This document shows, in pieces, positions 30,367 to 41,051 of a stretch of 64,000 nt of DNA. Position 1 is the first letter of the stretch, and every line of letters starts with the position of its first letter. Both the position numbers and the translations under genes were made by a program. The stretch is from contig NC_079419.1 in NCBI RefSeq assembly GCF_026213295.1, forward strand, positions 23,521,818 through 23,585,817, in the 5' to 3' direction. This DNA is from Gadus chalcogrammus. Taxonomy: Eukaryota; Chordata; Actinopteri; Gadiformes; Gadidae. The notes below the pieces were generated by a model. It was not told the origin of the DNA, did not search any database, and worked only from the letters and a program-made list of their open reading frames with translations.

Positions 30367-33300
30367 TTCCAGTGTGGGTGTCATCTACAAGTGTACCAAG
30401 TCGTGAAGTTCTGGTGTACGCACTCCTTGATACACAAAGTGACACAACCTTTATCCTCGATGAGACAGCGAAGGCTCTCAATGCTAGGAGTGAACCAGTT
30501 CAGCTAAACCTCTCCACGTTGGCTTCAAGAAACACAATCGTGTCCTGTAGGAAGCTAGCTGGTCTACAAGTTAGAGGTTTTTATTCAGACAAGATAATCA
30601 CTCTTCCAGTGACTTACTCAAGAGAGTTTATCCCTGCAAACAGAGACCATATTCCCACACCAGATACGGCGAAAGCATGGCCTCATCTTGAACACATTGC
30701 AGATGAGATCGCTCCTCAGCAAAGCTGTGATGTCGGCCTGTTAATTGGCTACAACTGTGCCCAAGCCCTCGTTCCAAGACAAGTGGTGCCTGGTGAGGAA
30801 CACCAGCCATTTGCACAAAAGACAGACTTGGGCTGGAGTGTAGTGGGATATGGCAACCCGTGTCTCAACTATGGAGATGCAATTGGAATAAGTCACCAAG
30901 TCATGGTGAAGCAAGTGATGCCAGGTCTACCGTCCTCTTCAGACCTCACAAAGGAAGTGCACTATGTCTGTAGGACACAGATCAAAGAAGTTCTCTTACC
31001 TGCAGATGTCATCAAGATGCTGGAGTCTGACTTCGTTGAAAGAGAGTCGGAAACCAGCCCCATCTCTCAAGAAGATCTAAGGTTCCTGTCAAAAATGGAA
31101 AAGAGCATCAAGTTAAAGAGCGACGGTCATTACGAAATGCCGCTGCCATTCAAGAAAGAAAGACCTAACTTACCTGATAATAAGATCTGTGCTATCCATC
31201 GTCTCAGGTGCCTAGAAAGAAGGCTGAGAAGAAACGACCAGTACTACAAAGACTACAAGACCTTCATGGATGAGACCATAAGACGCGGAGATGCAGAAAG
31301 GGTCCCGGAGGAAGACATCCACAAAGCTCCTGCTTGGTACATTCCGCATCATGGGGTGTATCATCCACAAAAGCCTGGGAAGATACGTGTTGTCTTCGAT
31401 TGCTCCGCCAAGTACCAAGGAACGTCCTTGAACGACCACCTCCTGATGGGTCCTGAGTTGACAAACACCTTGGTGGGAGTTCTGTATCGCTTCCGAAGAG
31501 GTCCTGTGGCAATCATGTGTGACATCGAACGCATGTTTCACCAGTTCCATGTTAAGGCAGAAGACCAAGATTACCTGCGGTTCCTTTGGTGGGACAATGG
31601 AGATCTCGAAAGCCAACCTTCCATCTATCGGATGAAAGTCCACTTGTTTGGTGCAGCATCGTCACCTGGCTGTGCCAACTATGGGCTGAGGCATGTCGCT
31701 GCTGAAGGACAAGGAAACTTTAGTGACGACACCATAAAGTTCATTCAACGGAACTTCTACGTGGATGATGGATTGTCAAGTGTAGCATCCGAAGACCAAG
31801 CGATCCAACTGGTGAAAGAAGCAAGAGAACTTTGCAGCACAGGCAAACTCCGGCTGCATAAGTTTATCTCTAACAGCAAGAAGGTCCTAGACGCAATCCC
31901 AAAAGAAGAATGTGCTGCAGTTGCCAAAGACAAGGACATGGCACTGGGTGAACTGCACATGGAAAGAGCACTCGGTGTGCAGTGGTGCGTGGATTCTGAT
32001 GAGTTCCAGTTCAGAGTAATCGTCAAGGAGAATCCACTTACTCGAAGAGGAGTCCTGTCCACAGTCGCTTCAGTCTACGACCCTCTTGGATTTGTGGCAC
32101 CGTTCATCTTGTTGGGAAAGCAGATCCTGCAGCAGATGTGTCGTGACAAGCTCAGTTGGGATGACACCTTACCTGATGACCTACGACCTCTGTGGGAAAG
32201 CTGGCTTCAAGACCTGCGAAATCTAGCCGAGGTGAAGATTCCAAGATGCTACGTTCCATCAAGCTTCAAGGTCCAACACTACGAACTCCACCATTTCGCC
32301 GATGCCAGTGAGTCAGGCTATGGAGAGTGCTCGTACCTCAGAGCAGTGAGTACGTCAAGTGAAGTCCACTGTTCCTTTGTAATGGGAAAGTCGAGAGTCG
32401 CTCCTACTAAGGTCACAACCATACCAAGACTCGAGCTGTCAGCAGCAGTGGTAGCTGTCCGCACCAGTGACATGCTCAAGAAAGAACTGGAAATAGAATG
32501 CCTACAAGAAGTCTTCTGGACTGATTCAAGAGTGGTCCTTGGTTACATCAATAATGAAGCCAGAAGATTTCACGTGTTTGTGGCAAATCGTGTGGAACGC
32601 ATCAAGCAAAGCACAGAGTCTACACAATGGAAGTATGTGGCTTCAGAAGATAATCCAGCAGACTACGCCTCAAGAGGTCTCACAGCAGAGCAACTGGTAT
32701 CCTCTAACTGGTTCACAGGCCCAGACTTTCTTTGGCAGAAGGAGTTACCAAGTGGAGATGTCAAGGTGGGAGAGATCACATATGACGATCCTGAGCTTAA
32801 GAAGGTCCAGGTTCTCGACACCCAGGCGAAAGAAGTCAAGTCGCTGCTAGATCGCCTACACAAGTTTTCAGACTGGTCCAAAATGGTGAAAGCTATCGCC
32901 AGACTCCAGCGCCATGTGAAAGAAATTAAAGGGCTTCAGCCAAAGTCCTGTGAAGCCTGCAGTTTGGAGGAAAGGAGAGAAGCGGAGTTGACAATAATCA
33001 AGATGGTTCAAGAAGCAACCTTCTCACAAGATATACAGTTACTCCAAAGTGACAAGGAGACGCCAGTCAAGGGCAAAGCCAATAAGTTGCACCGGTTAAG
33101 TCCATTCCTGGATGACCAAGGTGTCCTCAGAGTTGGAGGCCGCTTAACTCATGCTGCCCTACATCCACAGGTGAAGCATCCAGCGGTCCTTCCAAAGGAC
33201 AGTCATGTGTCAAATTTACTTGTCAAGCACTATCATGAAAGAGTGTACCATCAAGGACGAGGAATGACCATGAATGCGCTCCGATCTAATGGCATATGGA

Positions 33301-34277
33301 TACTGGGCTGCAGCAAGGCTGTATCATCCCATATCTACAAGTGCAGGAAGTTCAGAAGATGCACTGAACAGCAGAAAATGTCAGACCTTCCAGAGGACAG
33401 AATGGAAACAGCTCCTCCATTCACCTACTGCGGTATGGACTGTTTTGGACCATTTTACGTAAAGGAAGGAAGGAAAGAGCTAAAGCGTTATGGATTGTTA
33501 CTTACCTGCATGTGTTCCAGAGCGGTTCACGTTGAGATGCTTGACGATATGACCACGGATGCCTTCATTAACGCATTGCGTTCATTCATCGCCATTCGTG
33601 GAAAGGTACGTCAGATAAGAAGTGATCAAGGAACAAACTTCGTCGGAGCAAGACGAGAGTTTGCTGAAGCATTGAAAGAAATGGATCAGGAAGAGCTCAA
33701 GCAGCTTGGATGTGAGTTCATCATGAACACCCCAGCTTCAAGTCATATGGGTGGCGTCTGGGAAAGACAAATTCGCACCATAAGAAGTGTCTTGACGTCC
33801 ATTCTAGAACAGTCAGCTACGCAGCTTGACTGCTCCTCTCTAAGAACGTTCCTGTATGAAGTCATGGCAATAGTGAACAGTAGACCTCTGAGCACTGATT
33901 GTCTAAATGATTCATCCAGTCCAGAGCCCCTGACACCAAACCACATTTTGACCATGAAGTCCACGATACTCGCTCCACCTCCTGGGAAGTTCGTCAAGGA
34001 AGATCTATACCTACGCAAGAGATGGCGTCGAGTTCAATTCTTATCCAACCACTTTTGGACAAGATGGAAGAAGGAGTACCTCCTGAGCCTCCAACAGAGA
34101 CAGAAGTGGACCAAAGATCGCAGGAATGCAAAGGTCGGCGATGTTGTACTCCTGCAAGATGATACTACACCACGTAACCAGTGGAGGATGGCAAAGGTTA
34201 TCGAAGTGTACCCCGTTTTTTGTGTGTGTTTTCTGTTCTTGTTTGTATTAAATTGTTTTTATACAGCTAAGGGCTAA
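30033..34277 (+). CDS. pol: BEL pol: protease, reverse transcriptase, RNase H, integrase
   Basis: A 1414-codon open frame with no stop. It starts inside the nucleocapsid part of gag (CFGCLKFGHRSRDC knuckle, then CDTCERRHPTC). The aspartic protease has ALLDTQSDTTFI (about residue 130). Reverse transcriptase spans about 370-640 with IRVVFDCSAKYQG and the active site NFYVDDGLSS (about 575). RNase H has HHFADASESGYGE (about 752) and FWTDSRVVLGYI. Integrase has the HHCC region (about 1060-1110), Asp in TYCGMDCFGPF (about 1132), Asp in IRSDQGTNFVG (about 1195) and Glu in GGVWERQIR (about 1241). The C-terminal DUF5641 part starts RKRWRRVQFLSNHFW and stops early: after MAKVIEVYP the frame enters LTR sequence and ends 22 residues later. 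It copies RNA into DNA and inserts it. Catalytic residues are all present, but the element lacks a complete 3' LTR and its gag is shifted. Confidence 0.92.
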   Translation: MQGTILERIKFVQENKLCFGCLKFGHRSRDCRERDSCDTCERRHPTCLHDDRTKEERMSTRSDRARYSDKDKEEYKERKNEQSQDQSERPSREATALRVIQNVGDTHTSTIIPVWVSSTSVPSREVLVYALLDTQSDTTFILDETAKALNARSEPVQLNLSTLASRNTIVSCRKLAGLQVRGFYSDKIITLPVTYSREFIPANRDHIPTPDTAKAWPHLEHIADEIAPQQSCDVGLLIGYNCAQALVPRQVVPGEEHQPFAQKTDLGWSVVGYGNPCLNYGDAIGISHQVMVKQVMPGLPSSSDLTKEVHYVCRTQIKEVLLPADVIKMLESDFVERESETSPISQEDLRFLSKMEKSIKLKSDGHYEMPLPFKKERPNLPDNKICAIHRLRCLERRLRRNDQYYKDYKTFMDETIRRGDAERVPEEDIHKAPAWYIPHHGVYHPQKPGKIRVVFDCSAKYQGTSLNDHLLMGPELTNTLVGVLYRFRRGPVAIMCDIERMFHQFHVKAEDQDYLRFLWWDNGDLESQPSIYRMKVHLFGAASSPGCANYGLRHVAAEGQGNFSDDTIKFIQRNFYVDDGLSSVASEDQAIQLVKEARELCSTGKLRLHKFISNSKKVLDAIPKEECAAVAKDKDMALGELHMERALGVQWCVDSDEFQFRVIVKENPLTRRGVLSTVASVYDPLGFVAPFILLGKQILQQMCRDKLSWDDTLPDDLRPLWESWLQDLRNLAEVKIPRCYVPSSFKVQHYELHHFADASESGYGECSYLRAVSTSSEVHCSFVMGKSRVAPTKVTTIPRLELSAAVVAVRTSDMLKKELEIECLQEVFWTDSRVVLGYINNEARRFHVFVANRVERIKQSTESTQWKYVASEDNPADYASRGLTAEQLVSSNWFTGPDFLWQKELPSGDVKVGEITYDDPELKKVQVLDTQAKEVKSLLDRLHKFSDWSKMVKAIARLQRHVKEIKGLQPKSCEACSLEERREAELTIIKMVQEATFSQDIQLLQSDKETPVKGKANKLHRLSPFLDDQGVLRVGGRLTHAALHPQVKHPAVLPKDSHVSNLLVKHYHERVYHQGRGMTMNALRSNGIWILGCSKAVSSHIYKCRKFRRCTEQQKMSDLPEDRMETAPPFTYCGMDCFGPFYVKEGRKELKRYGLLLTCMCSRAVHVEMLDDMTTDAFINALRSFIAIRGKVRQIRSDQGTNFVGARREFAEALKEMDQEELKQLGCEFIMNTPASSHMGGVWERQIRTIRSVLTSILEQSATQLDCSSLRTFLYEVMAIVNSRPLSTDCLNDSSSPEPLTPNHILTMKSTILAPPPGKFVKEDLYLRKRWRRVQFLSNHFWTRWKKEYLLSLQQRQKWTKDRRNAKVGDVVLLQDDTTPRNQWRMAKVIEVYPVFCVCFLFLFVLNCFYTAKG

Positions 34278-34460
34278 CACCGTTAAGGGCTAACACATGT
34301 TGGGCTTAGTTAGATTGGTCTTTGTGTTTTGTTGTATTATATGTAACCAAAGTGTATTATGTTTTTTGATTACAGTTTTCACGGTCTGGATGAACCAAAT
34401 AAATCCTGCCAGTAAACAAAAAGGAAACTCGTTGCTGTCGTTTGTACTGAGGGAATTATA
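34214..34460 (+). repeat. Truncated 3' LTR of the BEL element
   Basis: Identical by eye to 27947-28193, starting at CGTTTTTTGTGTG and ending GGGAATTATA next to the target copy TTACT. The upstream half of the LTR and the polypurine tract are missing. Confidence 0.88.
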
Positions 34461-34465
34461 TTACT

Positions 34466-34750
34466 GTTGTCTTACAACTGTGTACTGATCAGAATGGGGC
34501 CTACAATATAATGGATCATTACAAGAAAAATAATGGAACTTGTTTGTGGTTACTTTGTTTCCTTCAATCTCTATGCAAGTCTTTGTTTTATTTCAATAGA
34601 CCCATTCAAAACGGAGTTATAAAGTTGATACTTTATAACTCCATTAATAATCCCAAAAAAAATAAAGATTATTATCGTATCTGAATCGAGACTGAATCGT
34701 TCTACACAGTATTGCGATGCATCGAAGAATCTATTATTTTTCCCACCCCT
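34466..34750. repeat. Unassigned DNA with a 12-bp-arm hairpin and a hAT-like end
   Basis: GGAGTTATAAAG (34613) and CTTTATAACTCC (to 34642) form a hairpin. ATTATTTTTCCCACCCCTA ending near 34750 resembles a hAT MITE right end; no left end was found. Confidence 0.4.
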
Positions 34751-35240
34751 ATTGGTTACTGTACTCCAACAGTTCTAACCGAGTCTATTGTTTTGCATGC
34801 AAGCTTTTTGGTGAAGCTAGAGTTGCTGACACGTGCCTTGTGGTAGGGTATAATAACTGGCAGTGTCTTTCAAAGATACTGAAGCACCATGAAACAAGTG
34901 GTTACCACATAAATGCTTATCAGATGTGGAAAGAATTGGCATCCCGCTTATGCCTAGGTAAAACTATTGATAGCGAATTGCAGAGAGCCTGTTGACTCGA
35001 GTTATCGAAACCTGCCACTGAGGGGGACAAAATGCACAGTTAGGAAATCCTAGAAATGGAAATTTTCTGGGTATCCTTGATCTCATAGCACGGTATGATG
35101 TTACACTGGCAGAGCATCTTAGAAAGGCTGCCTCTAAAAAAAACATCGGATATCTGTCCTGGTGCACTCAAAATGAATTTTTGGATTCAATATGTGATTC
35201 AGAGTGTGCTTTAGGTCAAATTTGTGCCCAGATCAAAGAG
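34751..35240 (+). pseudogene. ZMYM1-like hAT transposase fragment (TTF-type finger region)
   Basis: The translation YWLLYSNSSNRVYCFACKLF, then ILKHHETSGYHINAYQMW, matches the TTF/zinc-finger part of ZMYM1-like hAT proteins. After a stop near 34993 and frame changes it continues as GNFLGILDLIARYD, AEHLRKAASKKNIGYLSW and SICDSECALGQICAQIK, the expected next part of the same family. It ends at a (G)10 tract at 35240. No catalytic C-terminal half follows. Together with 26557-26691 it suggests the BEL element landed in an old hAT gene. Confidence 0.75.
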
Positions 35241-35440
35241 GGGGGGGGGGCTGCTATGTGTAGGCAGTTGCGCCCCTGCACACACACACACATTAAAGAA
35301 TGTAATATTACCATTACTTTATAATTTTTTTAATTATTATTATTAGGCCATGACACAACTTGCAGATGTGAATACATAAAAGGTTTGTAGCTAGATAGCT
35401 AATTTGCAACCTCAGTCCCTGATCAGGCTACCTATTCTAA
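35241..35440. other. No feature recognised
   Basis: Simple tracts (CACACA, ATTATTATT) and AT-rich DNA between the hAT remnant and the LINE tail. Confidence 0.4.
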
Positions 35441-37394
35441 TAAAATATATAAGTCACCTAAAATATACAATTATACAATTAAACAATATATAGGCCTACA
35501 AATATACAATTATACAATTATACAAATATATGCTATCTTAAAACATACTTCCTATAACATTAAAACCTTGTGCAGAGAGAAGAAACAATATGATGAGTGC
35601 GACCTATATATGCTGTGTGTGCATGTATGTGTGTTATCTATTGTGTGTTGTCATGATTACATTTTTGGTTTTCCTTCAGCCAGTGTTTCAGTTGTCTGTT
35701 AAATGTTTTAAACTCAGTTTGTGTTTTTATTATAGTTGGTAAATTGTTCCACATTTGAGTTCCAATAACTGAGAAACTCGACTGGCCAAAATAAGTTTTG
35801 CGCACCTCTGTTATGCAGTTGCCGTTCACTGCTCCTCTGGTGGCCACCCTTCTTGTACTTATTTTTGTTACAAAAGGACATAATACTGCAGAAGCAAGAT
35901 TATTTGCACATTTAAAAATTAGTTTAAGAGAAGAGAACTTAAAATTCTCAAAGCTCAAGAGATTATATTTCTTTACTATGATGCAGTGGTGCCACCTTCT
36001 TGGTTTCTGATCCAATATCTTTAAAGCCTGTTTGTATAATGATAAAATAGGTTTAATTGATGTCTGGGAGGCTTGGCTCCATACGGTGATGCAGTAAGAC
36101 AAGTGAGACAGTATCATGGCATGAAAAAACAGTAAGGCTGCCTTAACAGGTATATGATGACTTGTCAATCTAAAACAGTTCAAATTTGTTCGGAGCGTTG
36201 TAGTGAGTTTCTTAATGTGTTTATTAAACTTAAGCTGTGAGTCTATGATGATTCCTAAAAATTTAAATTAATTGACTTGGTCAATTGTGTCCTGGTCAAT
36301 TTTGATAGAACAGGAGGCTTTCCCTCTTATAGAAAAACACATAGATACTGTCTTTTTAATGTTAAGAGTGAGATGGTTGTCTTTAAGCCAACGGGATACA
36401 TCTTCCATCTCCTTAGTTAATATGTCCGCTGCTGCGCTTGATGTTCTGGCTAACGCATAAATCACTGTATCATCAGCGTACATTTGGCAGTTGGATGACC
36501 GACAGCAGGTGGGCAGGTCATTTATGCAGAGACTGAAGAGCAGAGGCCCCAAAATCGATCCCTGCGGAATACCTAAGTTTGCACCTAATGGCAGTGATAG
36601 CTCAGAGTTTATCCTGACCCTCTGCTCCCTATGCTCCAAGTATGAAGCAAACCAGCTTATGGCGGGTTTTGACATATTAAAAGTGCAGAGCTTGTTTAGA
36701 AGTATGTTATGGTTGACAGTGTCAAAGGCCTTTTTAAGGTCTATGAATACAGCCCCCACAACATTACCTCTGTCCAGACTACTCTTGATATTCTCTGTGA
36801 GGTAGCAGTTCGCCAGTTCTGTTGAGTATCCTAGTCTAAAACCAAACTGTTTATTGTTAATGAGACCATTACTCTCAAGATGGTCTATTAATTGCTCTGT
36901 AACAGCCTTTTCTAAGATTTTGGAAAGAGCAGGCAGTATAGAGATTGGTCTATAGTTACAAGCCTGGTCTTTTGCACCCGCCTTAAAAATCGGTGTTATA
37001 ATAGCTTGTTTCCAGCTTTGTGGAAATTTGCCAACTCTGATGGAGAGATTTACTAAGTGTGTTATGGGTTTCACCAGGACAGAACAATGAGTTTTAATGA
37101 AGGCTGTATCAAGTCCAAACGCGTCCTTTGCTTTAGAAGCATTTAGTTTGTTAATGATTTTAAGTGTTTGTTCCTGACTTACCTCCTTAATATGGAAGAG
37201 CTTTGAGGGCTCTGAATTTGTGGGCAGGGATAAGATTGCTGGTTCAAAATTCTCTGCTAGCTCCTCTACTGACCTTTTAAAAAAGTAATTAAATTCATTT
37301 GCTATAGCTGAGTTATCTGTGCTATTAACACCATTCACTTCTAGTTCTGTAATTATTTTTTGTTGACTAGGTTTAAGTTTAGTTAGGCTGTTCA
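35441..37394 (-). pseudogene. Jockey-superfamily LINE (CR1/L2/Rex1-like), 5'-truncated
   Basis: The minus strand encodes a reverse transcriptase from SLTKLKPSQQ at 37394 to a stop at 35638, interrupted by a single in-frame TAA near 36265. RT motifs in order are NYRPISILPALSKILEK, FGFRLGYSTELA, AVFIDLKKAFDTVNH, GIPQGSILGPLLFSL and the active site CQMYADDTVIYA. After the stop the frame continues FKFLGIIIDSQLKFNKH and the post-RT region SYCITVWSQAS and MWNNLPT. The endonuclease domain is absent because the element is cut at 37394 next to a Harbinger end. The tail (35460-35530) is built of TATACAATTA-type units. Clade assignment within the superfamily is not certain. Confidence 0.88.
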
Positions 37395-37397
37395 GAG

Positions 37398-37870
37398 GCC
37401 TGTTTCAGGTAGCTGGTTTAACATACTCTGAGTTTAATCCTGCGCTCTGAGTTGGTTGACTCAGAGTTCAGGGTTGAAAAGCAACTCTGGGTTTTCGGTT
37501 TCAGAACAGGTGATCAGCGTTGGGTTAATCAACTCTGAGTATGTTCACTCTGGGTTGAGGGCGTGCCTGTTGACTATGAAGAGCCATCATCAATGGATCT
37601 CTGATAACATGATCAAACATGGACCAAAAGCGTAGATCCACTTACTTTTCCCCCACGGAATTGGAATTTCTAATGAACGTGTATGCCGAGCAGTTACCCA
37701 TTTTAACAAAAAAAACAATACCGCCGCGGCAGCGAGAGCGCGAGAGAGAGCTTGGCAGGAAATAGCTGAACAAGTCAATTTTCTGCTTCTACCATGGGTA
37801 AGTTTGCTACTCAATTTCTATATTTACGTTATAAATAAATATATAAAGTGAAAAAAGATTTTCAAAAACA
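37398..37870 (+). mobile_element. Left end of a Harbinger element (family H2)
   Basis: Begins GCCTGTTTCAGGTAGCTGG, the same terminus as the right end of the element at 54271-56430 in reverse. CTCTGAGTT and AACTCTGAG words recur in the sub-terminal region. A Myb-like reading frame starts 220 bp inside. No right end of this copy is visible. Confidence 0.7.
37619..37797 (+). pseudogene. Harbinger Myb-like ORF1, first exon, frameshifted
   Basis: Starts MDQKRRSTYFSPTELEF and continues LMNVYAEQLPILTKK, the Myb/SANT-like (Myb_DNA-bind_5) domain of Harbinger ORF1 proteins that helps the HARBI1 nuclease reach transposon ends. The frame shifts after a poly-A run, so the conserved WQEIAEQVN-type end is read in another frame. 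A GTAAGT donor follows at 37799. Its better copy is at 56044-56207 on the minus strand. Confidence 0.7.
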
Positions 37871-38035
37871 AGAAAAAAAACTTAAAAATAGTAACAAATG
37901 TAAAGAAAACTGGCAAACAAGCAACGCTTGTACTACGTGTAGAATGGGTCGTTCGGGTCCTCCCAGTCAGGACTCATTTGTGTGAACGACTGTTTGTGTG
38001 GGGGGGTGAATTGGTTGAATAGGAGAAGGCAACTG

Positions 38036-38426
38036 GGTAACACTTTATAATAAGGTGCCATAATAAATAGCAAACTAGTCATTACCTAACCCTTTGTCAA
38101 TATTTGCTAATTGTTAATAAAGTATCTATTAGGTGCAAGTTAATCGGGTTTTTTTCACTGACCTGTCGCTGGTTAGGGTTAGGGCCATGTGTTATGGTTA
38201 GGGTTAGGGCCATGTGTTTTGGTTAGGGTTAGGGCCGTGTGTTAGGGTTAGGGTCCTGTGTTAGGGTTGGGATAAGGTTATGCAAACAACTAATATTTTA
38301 TTAATGACGAAAAAACTATTAACTTGTGCCAAATAGATATTATAGTAACAATTAACACATATTAACAAAGGGTTAGGTAATGACTAGTTTGCTATTTATT
38401 ATGGCACCTTATTATATAGTGTTACC
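38036..38426. mobile_element. MITE with internal TTAGGG-like arrays and 8-bp duplication
   Basis: Ends are GGTAACACTTTATAATAAGG and CCTTATTATATAGTGTTACC. The flanks carry the perfect 8-bp duplication GGCAACTG (38028-38035 and 38427-38434), as for hAT. The centre (about 38170-38275) repeats GGTTAGGGTTAGGGCCATGT four times, giving runs of the vertebrate telomere hexamer TTAGGG. The second half is largely the reverse complement of the first (CATTACCTAACCC / GGGTTAGGTAATG). It splits the poly-proline part of the MADF-BESS gene. Confidence 0.9.
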
Positions 38427-39199
38427 GGCAACTGTGTTGGAGGAGGAGGAGGTTGAGATTGTGGGGGTCGGGATGTTTGTCCCAGAGCGGGGGGAGATAA
38501 AGGTGGAAGTTGGCCACTTTCGAGGCGGTGAAGAACAGTGAGGATCTCCATTTTGGCCTGTTGCCGACTGTCCTTGTTTAAGCGGTGCAACATTGGCACA
38601 ATGCTCATCGCAAAATGATATGCCTCATCCAGCTCGTCATCGGTTATATGGGGTTTTGGCACCGGCTGCTCCAGCAAAGACATCAGCCGGTCCCCAATGC
38701 CTGTGTCTATCGGTCTTTGGCCTCTTCTGGTTTCCCTGAGGGGGCCTGCGCTGCAACAGCCGGCCTTGAAATATTTCCTTCCCTGGGGCTACGGGACCTA
38801 GAGGAAGACAGTGCTGAGGTTGATGGAGCCGGAGATGTCGAAGGCTGTTGCAATGAAATGCCAGGGGTGCTGGACCGACCCTCAGACCGGTCTGACTGAG
38901 GGGTACCCGACCCGACATTGCTTCTTGAACTGTATAAAAACAAAAACAAAAAAAAAGTTATACATAGGATCAATTTTCATATGAACATAAGTTTTATATA
39001 CAAGTTCTCACCACTTTAATAGCGCACTTTAAAGATACATTTTTTACAACACAAATACTGTTGTATGAGGCTTCAACTATTTCATGAAATGTTTATGTTT
39101 AAGTAATTTATACAGACCTTCTTGGTTGTAGATGGGGCAAAACGAAGGACATGATCTCTGCATACTTCCAGTCCTTCTGTGTGCCACCTGCCCATAGCC

Positions 39200-39545
39200 G
39201 CTGGAACGTATTCTCAGCAGGGGATGCTGAAAAAAAAAACTCAGCCTGCACTAGACTCGCAACTCGCTACATTGATAAAAAAGATATATAGCAGCGCGTC
39301 GAAAATCGATCGTTGTGTTCACACCATGGTTCACATCCAGCTGCTCACAGAACAAGTTTAGCGCACCACCGCTCCCCTCACACTTTTTCATCTAACTTTT
39401 TTTCAGCACTAGGTCACATGAGCATTAAATAAATGCTGCGTCTCAAAATGCCTTGGACAGCAGCGAGGATGACTCGCTTTGCCACGGGCCGAAACAGTGC
39501 AATATGGTACAGCGGGCGCTCACCTGACGTTAAGCATTTCCTGGT
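39200..39545 (-). repeat. Dispersed repeat, inverted copy of 44090-44460
   Basis: CAGCATCCCCTGCTGAGAATA, GCAGCTGGATGTGAAC and CAAAATGCCTTGGACAGC occur here and, in the other orientation, at 44090-44460. It lies in the MADF-BESS gene between its second and third exons. Probably the 3' end of a hAT element, because the plus-strand copy follows a hAT transposase terminus at 43592. Confidence 0.65.
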
Positions 39546-39686
39546 GCATAATGTGACGCATCAGAACCTAAAATCCCGTTTCTCCCCGTTGACACGACAA
39601 CACATAACCGGCGTTTTCAGAAATCTCCACTTTGGCCAGAGTTTTTAGAAATGATCGTTTTCTGTGATAAGACAGAGCCTCAGACA

Positions 39687-39706
39687 GGGGGTGCTGCAGC
39701 ACCCCC
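39687..39706. repeat. 20-bp perfect palindrome
   Basis: GGGGGTGCTGCAGCACCCCC, in the second MADF-BESS exon copy. Confidence 0.85.
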
Positions 39707-39894
39707 AGCACCCCTACTTCCCGCGGTACTGCACCTGCCGATCCACTTGGAATGCCTTTTTTCCTGTTTTTTACGAATGCGTCCCTTAAAGCCTTCCATC
39801 TTGCTTTACACATGTCAGCTGAAACAAAGGAGAGACACAGGTGAATTAAAAATGTTCAAACATACCTTATATTTATTTGCTTCTTCCCTCACAG

Positions 39895-40783
39895 GTACAT
39901 GGCTTCTGGAGATTCACTAGTGAGTCTGGCATATAGCTACCGCCTGGGGCACACTACTGTAAGGAACTCAGTCCACATGGTGTGTGGTGCCGTTGAAAAA
40001 ATGATGATGGAGAGGTTCCTACCCAGGCCAACACAAGAGACATGGGAGGAAGTGGCTCAAGGCTTCTGGGAGAAGTGGAATTTTCCAAACTGTCTGGGAG
40101 CAATAGATGGGAAGCATGTGACCATCCAATCCCCAAGAGTGGGAGTCAGTATTTCAATCACAAGAAAACTTTCTCAATAGTGCTTTTGGCACTTGTGGAC
40201 TCGAACTACAGGTTCAGGGTCATTCAAGTGGGGGACTTCGGAAGAACCAGTGATGGCGGCGTATATGCTGGGTCAGCTCTCGGAAGAGGAATGGAGACCA
40301 AAACGATTCATGTCCCACCCAGTACCTCTTTGCCTGGCGCTGCTCACTTGGGTGATGTGCCACATGTCATGGTGGGTGATGCAACCTTCCCACTGAAGCC
40401 ATACCTAATGAGACCATACCCCGGACAGAACCTCACTCACCAAGAGGATATTTAACTACAGACTTTCAAGGGCAAGGATGGTGGTTGAGAATGCTTTTGG
40501 CATTCTGTCCTCCAGGTGGAGAATCTTGCATCGCAGGATCAACCTGCACCCATAAAATGTGGACACCCTTGTTTTCGCTGCATGCATTCTCCATAACTTC
40601 CTGCTTTTCCCGAGAGAGAATGTGAGGTTGCTGGAGGAGGCAGAGCAACAGGGGAGAAACCCGCATCAGTACGCCACATGGGAGGAAACAGCCTCGAGAG
40701 AGGCCTGTAATGTGAGGGAAATCTTCGACACCTATTTCAACTCCCCACAAGGCAGTGTGTCTTGGCAGGACAGGATGGTTTGA
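39895..40783 (+). pseudogene. HARBI1-type Harbinger nuclease, 5'-truncated and frameshifted
   Basis: A splice acceptor (CCCTCACAG/GTACATGG) starts the exon. Translation gives SGDSLVSLAYSYRLGHTTVR, FPNCLGAIDGKHVTI (first catalytic Asp), then after a frame change NYRFRVIQVGDFGRTSDGGV (second Asp), [33 protein letters not shown] (catalytic Glu) and LHNFLL. Two or three single-base frame changes (near 40140, near 40455 and around 40556) and a missing first exon make it inactive. HARBI1-type proteins cut Harbinger ends and join them to TWA sites. It lies on the opposite strand inside the first intron of the MADF-BESS gene. Confidence 0.82.
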
Positions 40784-40799
40784 AAGTGTTGCCAAAAGT

Positions 40800-41051
40800 G
40801 GGGAAAATGTCTATATTTGTAAATAGATGTTTTTTCATGCTCATTACAGATGAGATAATCTTTGTATTCTAAAAATGTCATCATTCATTGTAAATAAAAC
40901 ATTTGAAAATTAATCTACTGTTTATTGTGTGTATTCTTTTCATCTCCATAACAAAAGGGTAAAAGTGTGAACTAGATACAATTAACTCCAAGCAAAATAC
41001 AGAGAGGTGAGACTGAAAGTTTACACACTTCCTCCACAGCTGTTCAATAAG
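40800..41051. other. 3' flank of HARBI1, nothing further recognised
   Basis: Contains AATAAA near 40895, a plausible polyadenylation signal for the HARBI1 transcript. Confidence 0.4.

Larger units (their letters stand above)
27665..34460 (+). mobile_element. BEL/Pao LTR retrotransposon, 3' LTR truncated
   Basis: A 529-bp 5' LTR (27665-28193, TGTAACTGCC to GGGAATTATA), gag-pol (28234-34213) and a truncated 3' LTR (34214-34460). TTACT flanks both sides (27660-27664 and 34461-34465), a 5-bp target duplication as expected for this class. The 247 bp shared by the two LTRs look identical by eye, so the insertion is young. The first 282 bp of the 3' LTR and the end of pol are deleted; pol runs straight into the LTR at a CGTTTTTT junction. 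Confidence 0.9.

Noticed and set aside
28023..34018. Minus-strand frames over the BEL element
   Set aside because: Antisense shadows of gag-pol with no recognisable motif.
38170..38275. TTAGGG runs as a true telomere or chromosome fusion point
   Set aside because: They lie inside a MITE with clear ends and an 8-bp duplication, so they arrived by transposition.
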